64,000 nt of DNA, from contig NC_007802.1 of the NCBI RefSeq assembly GCF_000013565.1, positions 1,302,001 through 1,366,000 on the forward strand, written 5' to 3'. The DNA is from Jannaschia sp. CCS1. Its GTDB lineage: Bacteria; Pseudomonadota; Alphaproteobacteria; Rhodobacterales; Rhodobacteraceae. Within the stretch, counting starts at the first letter, position 1, and every line of letters begins with the position of its first letter. Both the position numbers and the translations under genes were made by a program. Below are positions 33,550 to 42,848 of this stretch, piece by piece. Under the pieces are notes generated by a model that saw nothing but the letters and a program-made list of their open reading frames with translations, did no database searches and was not told the origin of the DNA.

Positions 33550-34808
33550 CACGAACGATCCTTACGACAACAGCTTTGGCAAGCTTCCTGGCCGGACCGG
33601 CCCTGGCCCAGGATGCCGCTGACGTCCTGAACACCTACGCCGACATTGCGGCGGCGGGCTACGAGGATAGCCTGATCACGGCCCAGGCCCTTGAGCGCGC
33701 CGTAGATGCGCTGATTGCCGAGCCGTCTGCGCAAACGCTGACCGCTGCCCGCACGGCTTGGCTCCAGGCCCGCGTGCCCTATCAACAAACGGAGGTGTTC
33801 CGCTTCGGCAATGCCATCGTCGATGATTGGGAAGGTCGCGTGAATGCCTGGCCCTTGGATGAGGGTCTGATCGACTATGTGGACGGTGCCTATGGCGGTC
33901 CCACCGATGAGAACACGCTCGCCGCGGTGAACGTGATCGCCAATCCAACCTTCACGCTCTCGGGCTCCGAGGTTGATGCGTCGTCGATCACGCCCGCACT
34001 CCTCGAAGACACGCTGCACGAAGCTGATGGGGTGGAGGCTAATGTCGCCACCGGCTATCACGCCGTGGAATTCCTGCTCTGGGGCCAGGACCTGAACGGC
34101 CACGGCGATGGCGCAGGGAACCGGCCCTACACCGATTATGCCGCTGGCGATGACTGTACGGGCGGCAATTGTGATCGCCGGGCCGAATACCTGGCGGCGG
34201 CGACCGAGCTTTTGGTGTCTGACCTCGAATGGATGGCCGCGCAGTGGACCGCTGATGGGGACGCCCGAGCGGCCCTGATGGAGAATGAGCAGGCGGGCCT
34301 ATCTGCGATGCTGACCGGCATGGGCAGCCTCAGCTATGGCGAGACGGCAGGGGAGCGGATGCGCCTTGGCTTGATGTTGAATGACCCGGAGGAGGAGCAT
34401 TCCTGCTTCGCCGACAACACCCACAACGACCATTTCTTCAACGGTGTGGGCGTGCGCAATGTCTATCTGGGCAGCTATTCCCGGATCGATGGCACGCTTG
34501 TTTCTGGCCCGTCCCTCTCGGATCTCGTGATGGATGTAGATGCTGATCTGGATGCAGAGATGCGGTCGCGTCTGGCCGAGGCCGTTCTGGCCCTGGGTGA
34601 GATCAAGACCGCAGCGGAGGCGGGCTTTGCCTATGACGAGATGCTTGAGCGCGGTAATGAAGGTGGTGAGCTGCTCATCATGGGTGGCGTCAACGGCCTG
34701 ATCGAGCAGACCCGTTCGATCGAGCGGGTTGTGACGGCGCTTGGCCTGGATGGAATCGAATTTGAAGGCTCCGACAGCCTCGACAACCCCTCCGCCGTTT
34801 TCCAGTGA
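33546..34808 (+). CDS. Imelysin family protein (IrpA-like, iron-regulated)
   Basis: 420 residues with a Sec signal peptide ending AGPALAQ, so periplasmic. The all-helical imelysin/M75 fold has its signature GxHxxE intact: Gly170, His172, Glu175 in GYHAVEFLLWGQD. Other family blocks are RVPYQQTEVFRFGN and the HNDHFFNGVGVRNVYLG segment. Imelysins are iron-regulated and linked to iron (and sometimes haem) acquisition, although their exact chemistry is unsettled. It is the first large gene of a four-gene operon. Confidence 0.92.
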   Translation: MTRTILTTTALASFLAGPALAQDAADVLNTYADIAAAGYEDSLITAQALERAVDALIAEPSAQTLTAARTAWLQARVPYQQTEVFRFGNAIVDDWEGRVNAWPLDEGLIDYVDGAYGGPTDENTLAAVNVIANPTFTLSGSEVDASSITPALLEDTLHEADGVEANVATGYHAVEFLLWGQDLNGHGDGAGNRPYTDYAAGDDCTGGNCDRRAEYLAAATELLVSDLEWMAAQWTADGDARAALMENEQAGLSAMLTGMGSLSYGETAGERMRLGLMLNDPEEEHSCFADNTHNDHFFNGVGVRNVYLGSYSRIDGTLVSGPSLSDLVMDVDADLDAEMRSRLAEAVLALGEIKTAAEAGFAYDEMLERGNEGGELLIMGGVNGLIEQTRSIERVVTALGLDGIEFEGSDSLDNPSAVFQ

Positions 34809-34819
34809 GACAATCTGAA

Positions 34820-34841
34820 GGGGTGCGGTCCGCCGCGCCCC
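34820..34841 (+). other. Stem-loop between imelysin and di-haem protein genes
   Basis: A 9-bp stem (34820-34828 with 34833-34841, one wobble pair) and a 4-base loop lie in the 50-base gap. No T-run follows. It may tune relative expression within the operon. Confidence 0.4.
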
Positions 34842-34858
34842 TCCGCCAGAGATGACCA

Positions 34859-36412
34859 ATGACACCGCGCATGTTTTTTGCCGCCCCAATCGCGGCGGCC
34901 TTTCTCCTTCCTGCGATCATCGTCGCTCAATCGCCCGAGCCTCCTGCCTGGGCCGGTCTGGAGGATCTGCATCTTGATGTGATCCCACGCACGGAAGACG
35001 AGCGCGCACGCATCGCGGCGGTCACCGCCCTGCCCACCGATCTGTCCGCTCCCTTCGCGTTTGAGGAGAACTCGGGCGGTGCCGCCACGGTGCGGCCCCG
35101 CATGAATGCTGATGCGTTTTCCCAGCCGTCCGGCAATCTCAGCTTTGAAGATCAGCTCAATTTCCGTGTTGGCAATGGGCTGTTCCGGCGATTGTGGGTT
35201 TCGCCGCCGGCCTCCACACTGGCCTCTGACGGGCTGGGGCCGCTCTACAATGCCCGGTCGTGTCAGCGGTGCCATTTGAAGGACGGGCGCGGGCATCCGC
35301 CGGAAAGCCCAGACGATAGCGCCGTGTCGATGTTCCTGCGCATCTCCATCCCCGGGCCTGAGGACTTCGATGCCAGCGCGATCGAAGGATATTTCGCGAC
35401 ACTGCCGGACCCAACCTACGGCACGCAGTTGCAGGATTTCAGCTTGCTCGGGCATAACGCCGAATACGCGCTTGGTGTTGAGTATGACGAGATCGAAGTG
35501 CCGCTGTCCGGCGGCGAGGTGGCGATGCTGCGCGCTCCCACCTACACGGCGGACGATCTCGGCTATGGCCCGCTTCATCCTGACGCCATGCTCAGCCCCC
35601 GGGTTGCGCCGCAAATGATTGGCCTGGGTCTGCTGGAGGCTATTCCGGCGCAAGACATCCTCGCCTGGGCCGACCCCGATGATCTGGACGGGGATGGCAT
35701 TTCGGGCCGCCCGAACATCGTCTGGTCTATCGTCCATGATGCGCCGATGCTGGGGCGCTTCGGCCTGAAGGCGGGCAATCCAACGGTGCTGGAACAATCC
35801 GCCGGGGCCTTTGCCGGAGACATTGGCATCTCTAGCCCTCTGCATCCGAACGGCTGGGGCGAATGTACGAATGTGCAGGCGACCTGCCGCGATGCGATCC
35901 ACGGCGGGGACCCCGAACAGGACGGGTTTGAGATTGACCAGATCGGCCTCGACCTGGTGACGTTCTATAGCCAAAACCTCGCCGTTCCGGCCCGGCGGGA
36001 TGTGGATGACCCGGAGGTCCTGCGGGGTCGTGAGGTGTTTTACGAGACCAACTGTACCGGCTGCCATCGCCCGAATTACGTCACCAACCGCATCGAAGGC
36101 GACCCGGCGCAGAGTTTCCAGCTGATCTGGCCCTATACAGACATGCTGTTGCACGACATGGGCGACGGTTTGGCGGATCACCGGCCTGAGGCGCGGGCCT
36201 CCGGCGACGAATGGCGCACCCCGCCGCTGTGGGGGATCGGCCTGACGGAGCAGGTCTCGGGCCACACGTATTTCTTGCACGACGGGCGCGCGCGCAGCCT
36301 TCTGGAGGCGGTGTTGTGGCACGGGGGTGAGGCGCAAACCCAGCGGGATGCCGTTGTCGCCATGCCGCCAGAGGATCGGGCTGCCCTGATCCGCTTTTTG
36401 GAGAGCCTTTAG
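34859..36412 (+). CDS. Di-haem oxidoreductase family protein (DUF1111, c-type cytochrome)
   Basis: 517 residues with an N-terminal signal (hydrophobic ~5-22, ending IIVAQ). Two CxxCH haem-c sites are seen: Cys135-Gln-Arg-Cys-His and Cys399-Thr-Gly-Cys-His. A long beta-rich domain between them carries family blocks such as DGDGISGRPNIVW and FGLKAGNPTVLEQSAGAFAGDIGI. This family resembles di-haem peroxidases and is often found next to imelysin genes. A periplasmic redox step on iron is plausible. It abuts the next gene with no gap. Confidence 0.9.
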   Translation: MTPRMFFAAPIAAAFLLPAIIVAQSPEPPAWAGLEDLHLDVIPRTEDERARIAAVTALPTDLSAPFAFEENSGGAATVRPRMNADAFSQPSGNLSFEDQLNFRVGNGLFRRLWVSPPASTLASDGLGPLYNARSCQRCHLKDGRGHPPESPDDSAVSMFLRISIPGPEDFDASAIEGYFATLPDPTYGTQLQDFSLLGHNAEYALGVEYDEIEVPLSGGEVAMLRAPTYTADDLGYGPLHPDAMLSPRVAPQMIGLGLLEAIPAQDILAWADPDDLDGDGISGRPNIVWSIVHDAPMLGRFGLKAGNPTVLEQSAGAFAGDIGISSPLHPNGWGECTNVQATCRDAIHGGDPEQDGFEIDQIGLDLVTFYSQNLAVPARRDVDDPEVLRGREVFYETNCTGCHRPNYVTNRIEGDPAQSFQLIWPYTDMLLHDMGDGLADHRPEARASGDEWRTPPLWGIGLTEQVSGHTYFLHDGRARSLLEAVLWHGGEAQTQRDAVVAMPPEDRAALIRFLESL

Positions 36413-37429
36413 ATGCTACGTATGTTGATGGTTTGCTGCGCCCTTGCGATGCCGACGGCGGGTTTGGCCCTACCGATCCCGGAGGTCGTCGCGGACGCGG
36501 TGGAGGGGCACATCCTGCCGCGTTATGGGCAATTGGTACAGGACGCGGACACTTTGGCCCAGGTGGCGCAGGACGCCTGCGGACCCACTGACACAGTGCT
36601 GATCGCGGCCTTTCACGACGCCTTTGACGCCTGGATCAGCGTCAGCCACATCACCTTCGGCCCCGCTGAGGTGGACGGGCGCGCCTTCGCACTGGCCTTC
36701 TGGCCGGACACGCGCGGCATGACGGGCCGCAGCCTGTCTGGCTTGATCGCCAACGAAGATCCAGTCGTGGGCGATCCGGCGGATTACGCGACGGTCTCGG
36801 TCGCGGCGCGGGGATTTCATGCGCTGGATTTCCTGTTGTTTGATCCGCAGGTCTCCGTCGCCGGAGATGGAGCCTATCGCTGCGCATTGGTGCAGGCGAT
36901 CACGACCGACATCGCGCAGATGGCCCGCGCGATCCAAGAGGATTGGACGGAGGGGTTTGCCAATCTGATGCGGACCGCTGGATCGAATGAACGGTTCCAA
37001 AGCCCGGAAGAGGCCGCGCGGGCGCTGTTCAGTGCCTTGACTACCGGTCTGGAGTTCACGGCCGATCTGCGGATCGGGCGGCCCATGGGCAGCTTTGACG
37101 CCCCGCGCCCCAACCGGGCGGAAGCGCGACGTTCCGGGCGGTCGCTTCGCCATGTGGAGCTGTCGTTGGAGGCCCTCGCGGATCTCGCGCGCATCCTGTC
37201 CCAGGACTATCCGGAGCTTCAGGCGCAGTTGACAGATCAATTCGACACAGCCCTGGATCGGGCTCGCACGCTGGATGATCCTGTCTTCGCCGGTGTCGCG
37301 GACCCGTCGGGTCGCCTGCGTATTGAGGTGCTGCAACAACGCATCCGCGACGCCCGCGCCCTTGCGGCGACAGACCTTGGGCCGACCCTTGGGGTCGCGG
37401 CGGGGTTCAATTCGCTCGATGGAGACTGA
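36413..37429 (+). CDS. Second imelysin family protein
   Basis: 338 residues, shorter than the first copy. A signal peptide covers ~1-20 (CALAMPTAGLA). The imelysin signature is altered: Gly134-Phe-His136-Ala-Leu-Asp139 in GFHALDFLLFD, so the acidic residue of GxHxxE is Asp instead of Glu. Conserved blocks DAFDAWISVSHITFGP and RALFSALTTGLEFTADLRIGRPMG are present. Its start follows the previous stop directly. The two-imelysin arrangement suggests different partners or metal affinities rather than redundancy. Confidence 0.88.
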   Translation: MLRMLMVCCALAMPTAGLALPIPEVVADAVEGHILPRYGQLVQDADTLAQVAQDACGPTDTVLIAAFHDAFDAWISVSHITFGPAEVDGRAFALAFWPDTRGMTGRSLSGLIANEDPVVGDPADYATVSVAARGFHALDFLLFDPQVSVAGDGAYRCALVQAITTDIAQMARAIQEDWTEGFANLMRTAGSNERFQSPEEAARALFSALTTGLEFTADLRIGRPMGSFDAPRPNRAEARRSGRSLRHVELSLEALADLARILSQDYPELQAQLTDQFDTALDRARTLDDPVFAGVADPSGRLRIEVLQQRIRDARALAATDLGPTLGVAAGFNSLDGD

Positions 37430-37432
37430 GGT

Positions 37433-38509
37433 ATGAACCGCCGTGACCTGCTCGTCGGCCTTGGGGCTGCAACCCTTGTGCCAAAGGCGTCCTGGGCCGA
37501 TGCCCATAATCCGGCGTTCCTGTCAGCCGCCCAAGCCCCCGACGGCAATTATCACCTTTGCGGATTGGACCCCCGCGGCGACGTCGTGTTCAGTATACCG
37601 CTTCCCGGTCGTGGCCATGCGGCCGCAGCCCATCCCACCCGGCCGGAGGCGGTGGCTTTCGCCCGTCGCCCGGGCCGCTTCGCGCTTATCCTCGATTGTG
37701 TCACCGGGCAGGAAACGGCGCGTCTTCTGCCTCCGCCAAACCGCCACTTCTATGGCCACGGGACGTTTTCATCCGATGGCGATGTTCTGTTCACAACAGA
37801 GAATGACCTCACCACCCTCGAAGGACGGATCGGCCTATGGGATGCGGCGCATGGCTATGTGCGTCTCGGTGATGTGCCGTCTGGCGGCATTGGCCCCCAC
37901 GACATCGCGCGCCTGCCGGGCACGGAGACGCTGGTGATCGCCAACGGCGGGATCGCGACCCATCCTGATAGTGGTCGCACGCCGCTGAACCCGGCCACAA
38001 TGCGGTCCAACCTTGCCTATATGCGCACCGATGGCACCTTGTTGGAGCGCGTTGAGCTGGATGTGACACTGCGCCAGAACTCCATTCGCCATCTCTCCAT
38101 CCGCGATGACGGGCTGGTTTCGGCGGGGATGCAGTGGAACGGCGCCGAAGGGGAACACCCGCCGCTGACCCTTCTTCACCGCATCGGTGCCGCCCCTCGC
38201 TTGCTGGCCGCCCCAACCCAGACCCATCGACAGCTTGATGGCTATGTCGGCAGCATTTCCTTCGATCAGGCCGGAGCGCATGTGGCCGTGACATCGCCCA
38301 GAGGCGGCACGGTCCATATCTTTGACGTCAATAGCGGTGCCTTTGCAGGGCTGATCACTGCCGAAGACATCTGCGGGCTAGCCCTGTCGCACCGCGCGGG
38401 CCTGATCGCGACCACCGGGCAAGGTATCACCGGGTTTGTCGCCCAAGATGACCTGACCCAAATGCGGCATTCAAGCTGGAGATGGGACAACCACATTGTC
38501 GCGATTTGA
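37433..38509 (+). CDS. DUF1513 family protein, Tat-exported beta-propeller-like
   Basis: 358 residues. The N-terminus has a twin-arginine type signal (MNRRDLLVGLGAATLVP) ending near SWADA. The body is made of repeated beta-rich units with HP/GHG motifs (HPTRPEAVAFARRPGRFALILD; FYGHGTFSSDGDVLFTTEND), in keeping with a seven-bladed propeller. DUF1513 proteins are regularly the last gene of imelysin/di-haem operons; their function is not established. GGAGACTGAGG precedes the ATG. Confidence 0.88.
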   Translation: MNRRDLLVGLGAATLVPKASWADAHNPAFLSAAQAPDGNYHLCGLDPRGDVVFSIPLPGRGHAAAAHPTRPEAVAFARRPGRFALILDCVTGQETARLLPPPNRHFYGHGTFSSDGDVLFTTENDLTTLEGRIGLWDAAHGYVRLGDVPSGGIGPHDIARLPGTETLVIANGGIATHPDSGRTPLNPATMRSNLAYMRTDGTLLERVELDVTLRQNSIRHLSIRDDGLVSAGMQWNGAEGEHPPLTLLHRIGAAPRLLAAPTQTHRQLDGYVGSISFDQAGAHVAVTSPRGGTVHIFDVNSGAFAGLITAEDICGLALSHRAGLIATTGQGITGFVAQDDLTQMRHSSWRWDNHIVAI

Positions 38510-38577
38510 GTATGCGGCTTGCCTCATCGAAATGATGCCATAGCGGATCTCGCGGGCGTTGGCCTCATCGTCGAAGC

Positions 38578-39774
38578 CTACACCAAGAACCGGCGGCTGA
38601 GCGGCAGGCTGGCTGCACCCAATACCCGGGCATCCGCGCCAAGGGAGCCGTGCCGCACCTCGGGTCGGTGCATGCCCGTCATGCTGAATGCGGCCAATTC
38701 CCGTTGCACACGCTGGGTCACGGTCAGGCACAAGTCGCGGGGCAGCCAGCCGTCGATCAGCACCATCTCCAGGTCCAGGATCGTCTGCACGGACCGGATC
38801 GCATGGGCCAGTGCGGGCGCGCAGCTGTCGACCCAGGTGTTGAGCAGATCTTGCGGCACGTCCCAGCGCTCGGGGGTGTCCCACATCTTGCGGCGGGCCT
38901 GGCCGCGCGCCTCCATCGCGGCCTCCAGCGTGGCCAGCGACGCCAGCTCGATCAGCGGACGCGGAACGCCAGCCTGATCGGGGACGTGGAGCGGCCCCAA
39001 GCCCGCTGCATTGCCGGTGGTTCCGGTAAAGAGCGCGTTGTTCAGAACCAGTCCGCCGCCGACGAAGAACGCGATGTAAAAACACAGCGCATTGCGGGGC
39101 AGGGGATGTGTTCCGAAGACAAGCTCTGCGCTGCACGCCGACGTGGCGTCGTTCTGCAAGAAGACGGGCAGATCAAGTGCTGTCGCGACCTCCGCCTGCA
39201 GGTCGCGGTGCTGCCAATCGGCCATCTGGGATTGGTCCACGCCGATCTGTTCGGCCCAACTCCATAAGAAAAAGGGCATCGCGATGCCCATACCGGCAAT
39301 ACGTGTGCGCAGTGGGGCGGGCAGATGTGCTTTGAGGGCGGCCGCAGTCTGGGTCGCAAACCTCAACACGGCGTCGAAGTCGGGGTAGTCGTAGATCTCC
39401 TTCTCGCGGCCAATGATCTGCCCCATGAAATCCGTGGCGATCATTTCGACCGACCGGCGACCGACCTTCATCCCCAAAAACACTGCGCCGTCGGGGTTGA
39501 GGGACAAGGGCACGGATGGCTGTCCGATGCGCCCTTTCTGCGGCGTGCCGCGCACGATCAGACCATCGGCCTCCAGCGATCCGATCAGGCGGGCGACCGT
39601 CTGGGCCGATAGCCCAGTGCTCCGGGCAATGTCGGCTTTCGCCATATCTGACTGGCGTCTGAGCAATGTCAGGACCACGCGTTCATTCGATTCCCGCATA
39701 CCGCCCTGGTTCGTACCGCGCCCCACGGAGGCCGCATCGCGGGCACTAGGTGTATTGTCGGTGGGGTTCGTCAT
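38578..39774 (-). CDS. ROK family transcriptional regulator
   Basis: About 398 residues from the ATG at 39774; a GTG at 39792 would add six residues without a ribosome site. The N-terminal winged helix (~30-85, MAKADIARSTGLSAQTVARLIGSLEADGLI) is followed by a ROK sugar-binding domain. The usual ROK zinc-binding cysteine cluster is not evident. It is divergent from the FrcBCA-like operon with a palindrome between them, the layout of frcR-frcBCA loci, so it probably represses that operon. Confidence 0.9.
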   Translation of the reverse strand: MTNPTDNTPSARDAASVGRGTNQGGMRESNERVVLTLLRRQSDMAKADIARSTGLSAQTVARLIGSLEADGLIVRGTPQKGRIGQPSVPLSLNPDGAVFLGMKVGRRSVEMIATDFMGQIIGREKEIYDYPDFDAVLRFATQTAAALKAHLPAPLRTRIAGMGIAMPFFLWSWAEQIGVDQSQMADWQHRDLQAEVATALDLPVFLQNDATSACSAELVFGTHPLPRNALCFYIAFFVGGGLVLNNALFTGTTGNAAGLGPLHVPDQAGVPRPLIELASLATLEAAMEARGQARRKMWDTPERWDVPQDLLNTWVDSCAPALAHAIRSVQTILDLEMVLIDGWLPRDLCLTVTQRVQRELAAFSMTGMHRPEVRHGSLGADARVLGAASLPLSRRFLV

Positions 39775-39823
39775 CGGACAGCTTGCACTCACGCTTTAGG
39801 GTTCGGGCAGGGGTAGCATAATA

Positions 39824-39848
39824 AATAACTCTCTGGAAGTTAGTTATT
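39824..39848. promoter_or_regulatory. Candidate ROK operator
   Basis: A perfect inverted repeat AATAACT (39824-39830) and AGTTATT (39842-39848) with an 11-base spacer lies between the divergent ROK and binding-protein genes. It is the only strong palindrome in this gap. Confidence 0.55.
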
Positions 39849-39917
39849 GACTCTCTTTCCACGGTCGGTCAGATATCGCTTTGATTTTATCGTGATTAAC
39901 CTTGAGGGAGGATACTT

Positions 39918-40946
39918 ATGCGCAAATCAACCAAGACGGCCTTGATGGGCGGCGCAATTGCATTGGCAAGTTCTGGCGCGGCATTCGCCGATGCCCATGG
40001 CACGTCCGCATGCCTGATCACCAAAACCGACACCAACCCGTTTTTCGTGATGATGCGCGAAGGTGCGACGGCAGCGGCGGAAGAGCTTGGCATCACGCTC
40101 AACGCCTATGCCGGTGAGGTCGACGGTGACCATGAAACGCAAGTGGCCGCGATTGAGACCTGCATTGCCAACGGCGCGTCGGGCATCCTGATCACCGCCT
40201 CTGACACGTCCTCCATCGTGTCTGCGGTTGAGCAGGCGCGCGAAGCTGGCCTTCTGGTCATCGCGCTCGATACGCCGCTTGATCCGATTGACGCAGCCGA
40301 CGCGACCTTCGCGACGGACAATTTTGAAGCGGGCCGCCTGATCGGGGCCTGGGCCGCCGCCTCCCTGGGTGACGCCGCCGCTGATGCCCGTATCGCGATG
40401 CTGGACCTGGCCGTCAGCCAGCCCACCGTGGGCGTGCTGCGGGATCAGGGTTTCCTGGAAGGGTTTGGCATCGACATCGGCGACCCAAGCCGTTGGGGGG
40501 ATGAGGACGACCCCCGTATCGTCGGCAACGCCGTCACTGCGGGTAACGAAGAAGGCGGTCGCCGCGCCATGGAGGAGCTTCTGGCCCTCGATCCGATGAT
40601 CAACGTGGTCTACACGATCAATGAGCCTGCCGCGGCCGGCGCGTATGAGGCTCTGCGGGCCATCGGTCGTGAAAACGACGTGATGATCGTCTCGGTGGAT
40701 GGCGGTTGCCCCGGCGTGCAGAACATCGCCGACGGCGTCATTGGCGCGACGTCGCAGCAATATCCGCTGTTGATGGCGTCCCTCGGGATTGAGGCGATCG
40801 CCCAGTTCGCCGCTGACGGCACCGTGCCGCAACCCACGGACGGGCTTGATTTCTTCAATACCGGTGTGGCGCTGGTCACCGATCAGCCCGCTGACGGTGT
40901 GGACTCCATCTCGGTGGCGGAAGGTCTTGACCTCTGCTGGGGCTAA
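39918..40946 (+). CDS. frcB: Sugar ABC transporter substrate-binding protein (FrcB-like, CUT2)
   Basis: 342 residues with a Sec signal peptide ending GAAFADA. The ribose/fructose-type periplasmic-binding fold shows [49 protein letters not shown] and [14 protein letters not shown]. These blocks resemble rhizobial fructose binder FrcB. A GGGAGGATAC site precedes the ATG. Fructose (also ribose or mannose) is the likely ligand, but no frcK-type kinase follows, so this is not certain. Confidence 0.85.
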   Translation: MRKSTKTALMGGAIALASSGAAFADAHGTSACLITKTDTNPFFVMMREGATAAAEELGITLNAYAGEVDGDHETQVAAIETCIANGASGILITASDTSSIVSAVEQAREAGLLVIALDTPLDPIDAADATFATDNFEAGRLIGAWAAASLGDAAADARIAMLDLAVSQPTVGVLRDQGFLEGFGIDIGDPSRWGDEDDPRIVGNAVTAGNEEGGRRAMEELLALDPMINVVYTINEPAAAGAYEALRAIGRENDVMIVSVDGGCPGVQNIADGVIGATSQQYPLLMASLGIEAIAQFAADGTVPQPTDGLDFFNTGVALVTDQPADGVDSISVAEGLDLCWG

Positions 40947-40969
40947 GCGTCACCTGATCTAGACTGACA

Positions 40970-41010
40970 GACCCGTCCGAAGCCATGGGCCTTGGGCGGG
41001 TCAATTTTTT
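40970..41010 (+). terminator. Intrinsic terminator between FrcB-like and FrcC-like genes
   Basis: A 9-bp stem (40970-40978 with 40994-41002, one G-T wobble) with a 15-base loop is followed by AATTTTTT. Lying inside the operon, it should give partial termination and so raise binding-protein output relative to permease. Confidence 0.75.
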
Positions 41011-41025
41011 GATAAAGGGGGGATC

Positions 41026-42078
41026 ATGTCCGATAGTTATGAGGCGGCCACGAACAAAAGCGAAAGCGTCGCGGAATTCGACCACGGCAAACGGACTTTT
41101 GTGGGCCAGGTGCAGCACACCCTCCATGTCTCCCCGTCGCTGGTGCCGCTGATGGTGCTGATCTCAGCCGTGATCGTGTTCGCACTGCTATTGGGGGATC
41201 GGTTCCTGTCTCCCTTCGCCCTGACACTGATCCTGCAACAGGTGCAGATCGTGGGGATCGTCGCCCTGGCGCAATCGCTGGTGATCCTGACCGCGGGGAT
41301 TGACCTGTCGGTGGGCGCGGTGATGGTCATCTCGTCCGTTGTCATGGGGCAATTCACGTTCCGCTACGGGTTGCCGCCGGAAATCGCCATCTTGTGCGGT
41401 CTTGCCTGCGGGGCGCTGTGCGGGTTCATCTCGGGCTGTCTGGTGGCCATCGTCAAGCTCCCGCCCTTCATCGTGACGTTGGGCATGTGGCAAATCGTGC
41501 TGGCCGCGAACTTTCTCTACTCCCGCAATGAGACCATCCGGTCCCAGGATATCGAGGCCGAGGCCGGGATCCTGCAATTCTTCGGCGAACGGTTGGAGAT
41601 TGGCGGCGCGATCTTCACCTATGGCGTGATCTTCATGCTGGTCCTGGCGGTCGTCCTGGCCTATGCGCTGCGCTTCACCGCCTGGGGGCGCCACGTCTAT
41701 GCCGTGGGCGATGACCCGGAAGCGGCAGAACTTTCGGGTGTGAACGTCAAGCGGACGTTGATTTCCGTCTACATGCTGGCGGGCCTCATCTGCGCCTTTG
41801 CCGGGTGGGCCTTGATCGGCCGCATCGGATCCGTGTCGCCCACATCTGGGCAATTGGCCAATATCGAGTCGATCACCGCTGTGGTGATCGGGGGGATCTC
41901 CCTCTTTGGGGGGCGCGGCTCGATCATGGGGGCGCTTTTTGGCGCGTTGATCGTGGGGGTCTTCACCCTTGGCCTGCGCCTTGCGGGGGCCGATCCGCAA
42001 TGGACAAACCTTCTCATCGGCCTGCTGATCATCGCAGCGGTCGGTGTCGACCAATGGATCCGGAGGGCCGCGGCATGA
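41026..42078 (+). CDS. frcC: Sugar ABC transporter permease (FrcC/RbsC-like)
   Basis: 350 residues with 8-10 membrane segments. CUT2 permease landmarks are ILTAGIDLSVGAVMV (~85) and the GISLFGGRGSIMGALFGALIVG block near the C-terminus. A charged N-terminal ~40 residues precede the first helix. AAAGGGGGGATC lies before the ATG. It overlaps the ATPase gene by ATGA. Confidence 0.92.
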   Translation: MSDSYEAATNKSESVAEFDHGKRTFVGQVQHTLHVSPSLVPLMVLISAVIVFALLLGDRFLSPFALTLILQQVQIVGIVALAQSLVILTAGIDLSVGAVMVISSVVMGQFTFRYGLPPEIAILCGLACGALCGFISGCLVAIVKLPPFIVTLGMWQIVLAANFLYSRNETIRSQDIEAEAGILQFFGERLEIGGAIFTYGVIFMLVLAVVLAYALRFTAWGRHVYAVGDDPEAAELSGVNVKRTLISVYMLAGLICAFAGWALIGRIGSVSPTSGQLANIESITAVVIGGISLFGGRGSIMGALFGALIVGVFTLGLRLAGADPQWTNLLIGLLIIAAVGVDQWIRRAAA

Positions 42079-42848
42079 GTGAACCAATTCTAAGTGCCCG
42101 CAACATCGTCAAACGATACGGTCGCGTGACGGCCATCGACCATTGTGATTTTGACCTGTTCCCGGGTGAAATCCTCGCGGTGATTGGCGACAACGGGGCC
42201 GGCAAATCCAGCCTAATCAAGGCGGTATCGGGGGCGACGATCCCGGATGAAGGGGAAGTGTGGCTGGAGGGGCAGAAAGTCTCCTTCCACTCGCCCAACG
42301 ATGCCCGCGCGGCGGGGATCGAGACGGTCTACCAGCAACTCGCCATGAGCCCGGCACTGTCCATCGCCGACAACATGTTCATGGGGCGCGAATTGCGCAA
42401 GCCGGGATTTGCAGGCAAATACCTGCGGATGCTGGACAAGAAGAAGATGGAAGACTTCGCGCGGGAGAAACTGACCGAGCTTGGGTTGATGACGATCCAG
42501 AACATCAATCAGGCGGTTGAGACGCTGTCCGGCGGCCAGCGGCAAGGCGTCGCCGTGGCGCGGGCGGCGGCATTCGGATCCAAGGTCATCATCCTCGATG
42601 AACCGACCGCGGCCCTGGGCGTCAAGGAAAGCCGTAAGGTGCTGGAGCTGATCCAAGACGTGAAATCGCGCGGCATCCCGATCATTCTGATCAGCCACAA
42701 CATGCCCCATGTTTTCGAAGTGGCAGACCGCATCCATATTCACCGTCTTGGCAAGCGGCTGTGCGTCGTGGACCCCAACGATATCTCGATGTCCGACGCG
42801 GTGGCCCTGATGACCGGCGCGATGACCCCGGATGAAATCGCGGCCTAA
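42075..42848 (+). CDS. frcA: Sugar ABC transporter ATP-binding protein (FrcA-like)
   Basis: 257 residues from the ATG at 42075; the frame open from 41805 is a shadow of the permease. It is a single ATPase domain with Walker A GDNGAGKSS, signature LSGGQRQGVAVARA, Walker B VIILDEPTAALG and H-loop ISHNM. CUT2 importers usually have a ~500-residue double ATPase; this half-length form is the FrcA type. It overlaps the convergent kinase gene by four bases. Confidence 0.92.
   Translation: MSEPILSARNIVKRYGRVTAIDHCDFDLFPGEILAVIGDNGAGKSSLIKAVSGATIPDEGEVWLEGQKVSFHSPNDARAAGIETVYQQLAMSPALSIADNMFMGRELRKPGFAGKYLRMLDKKKMEDFAREKLTELGLMTIQNINQAVETLSGGQRQGVAVARAAAFGSKVIILDEPTAALGVKESRKVLELIQDVKSRGIPIILISHNMPHVFEVADRIHIHRLGKRLCVVDPNDISMSDAVALMTGAMTPDEIAA

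Noticed and set aside
34631-36337. 568-codon minus-strand frame over the di-haem protein gene
   Set aside because: The plus strand has two CxxCH sites and a signal peptide; the antisense translation has no motif.
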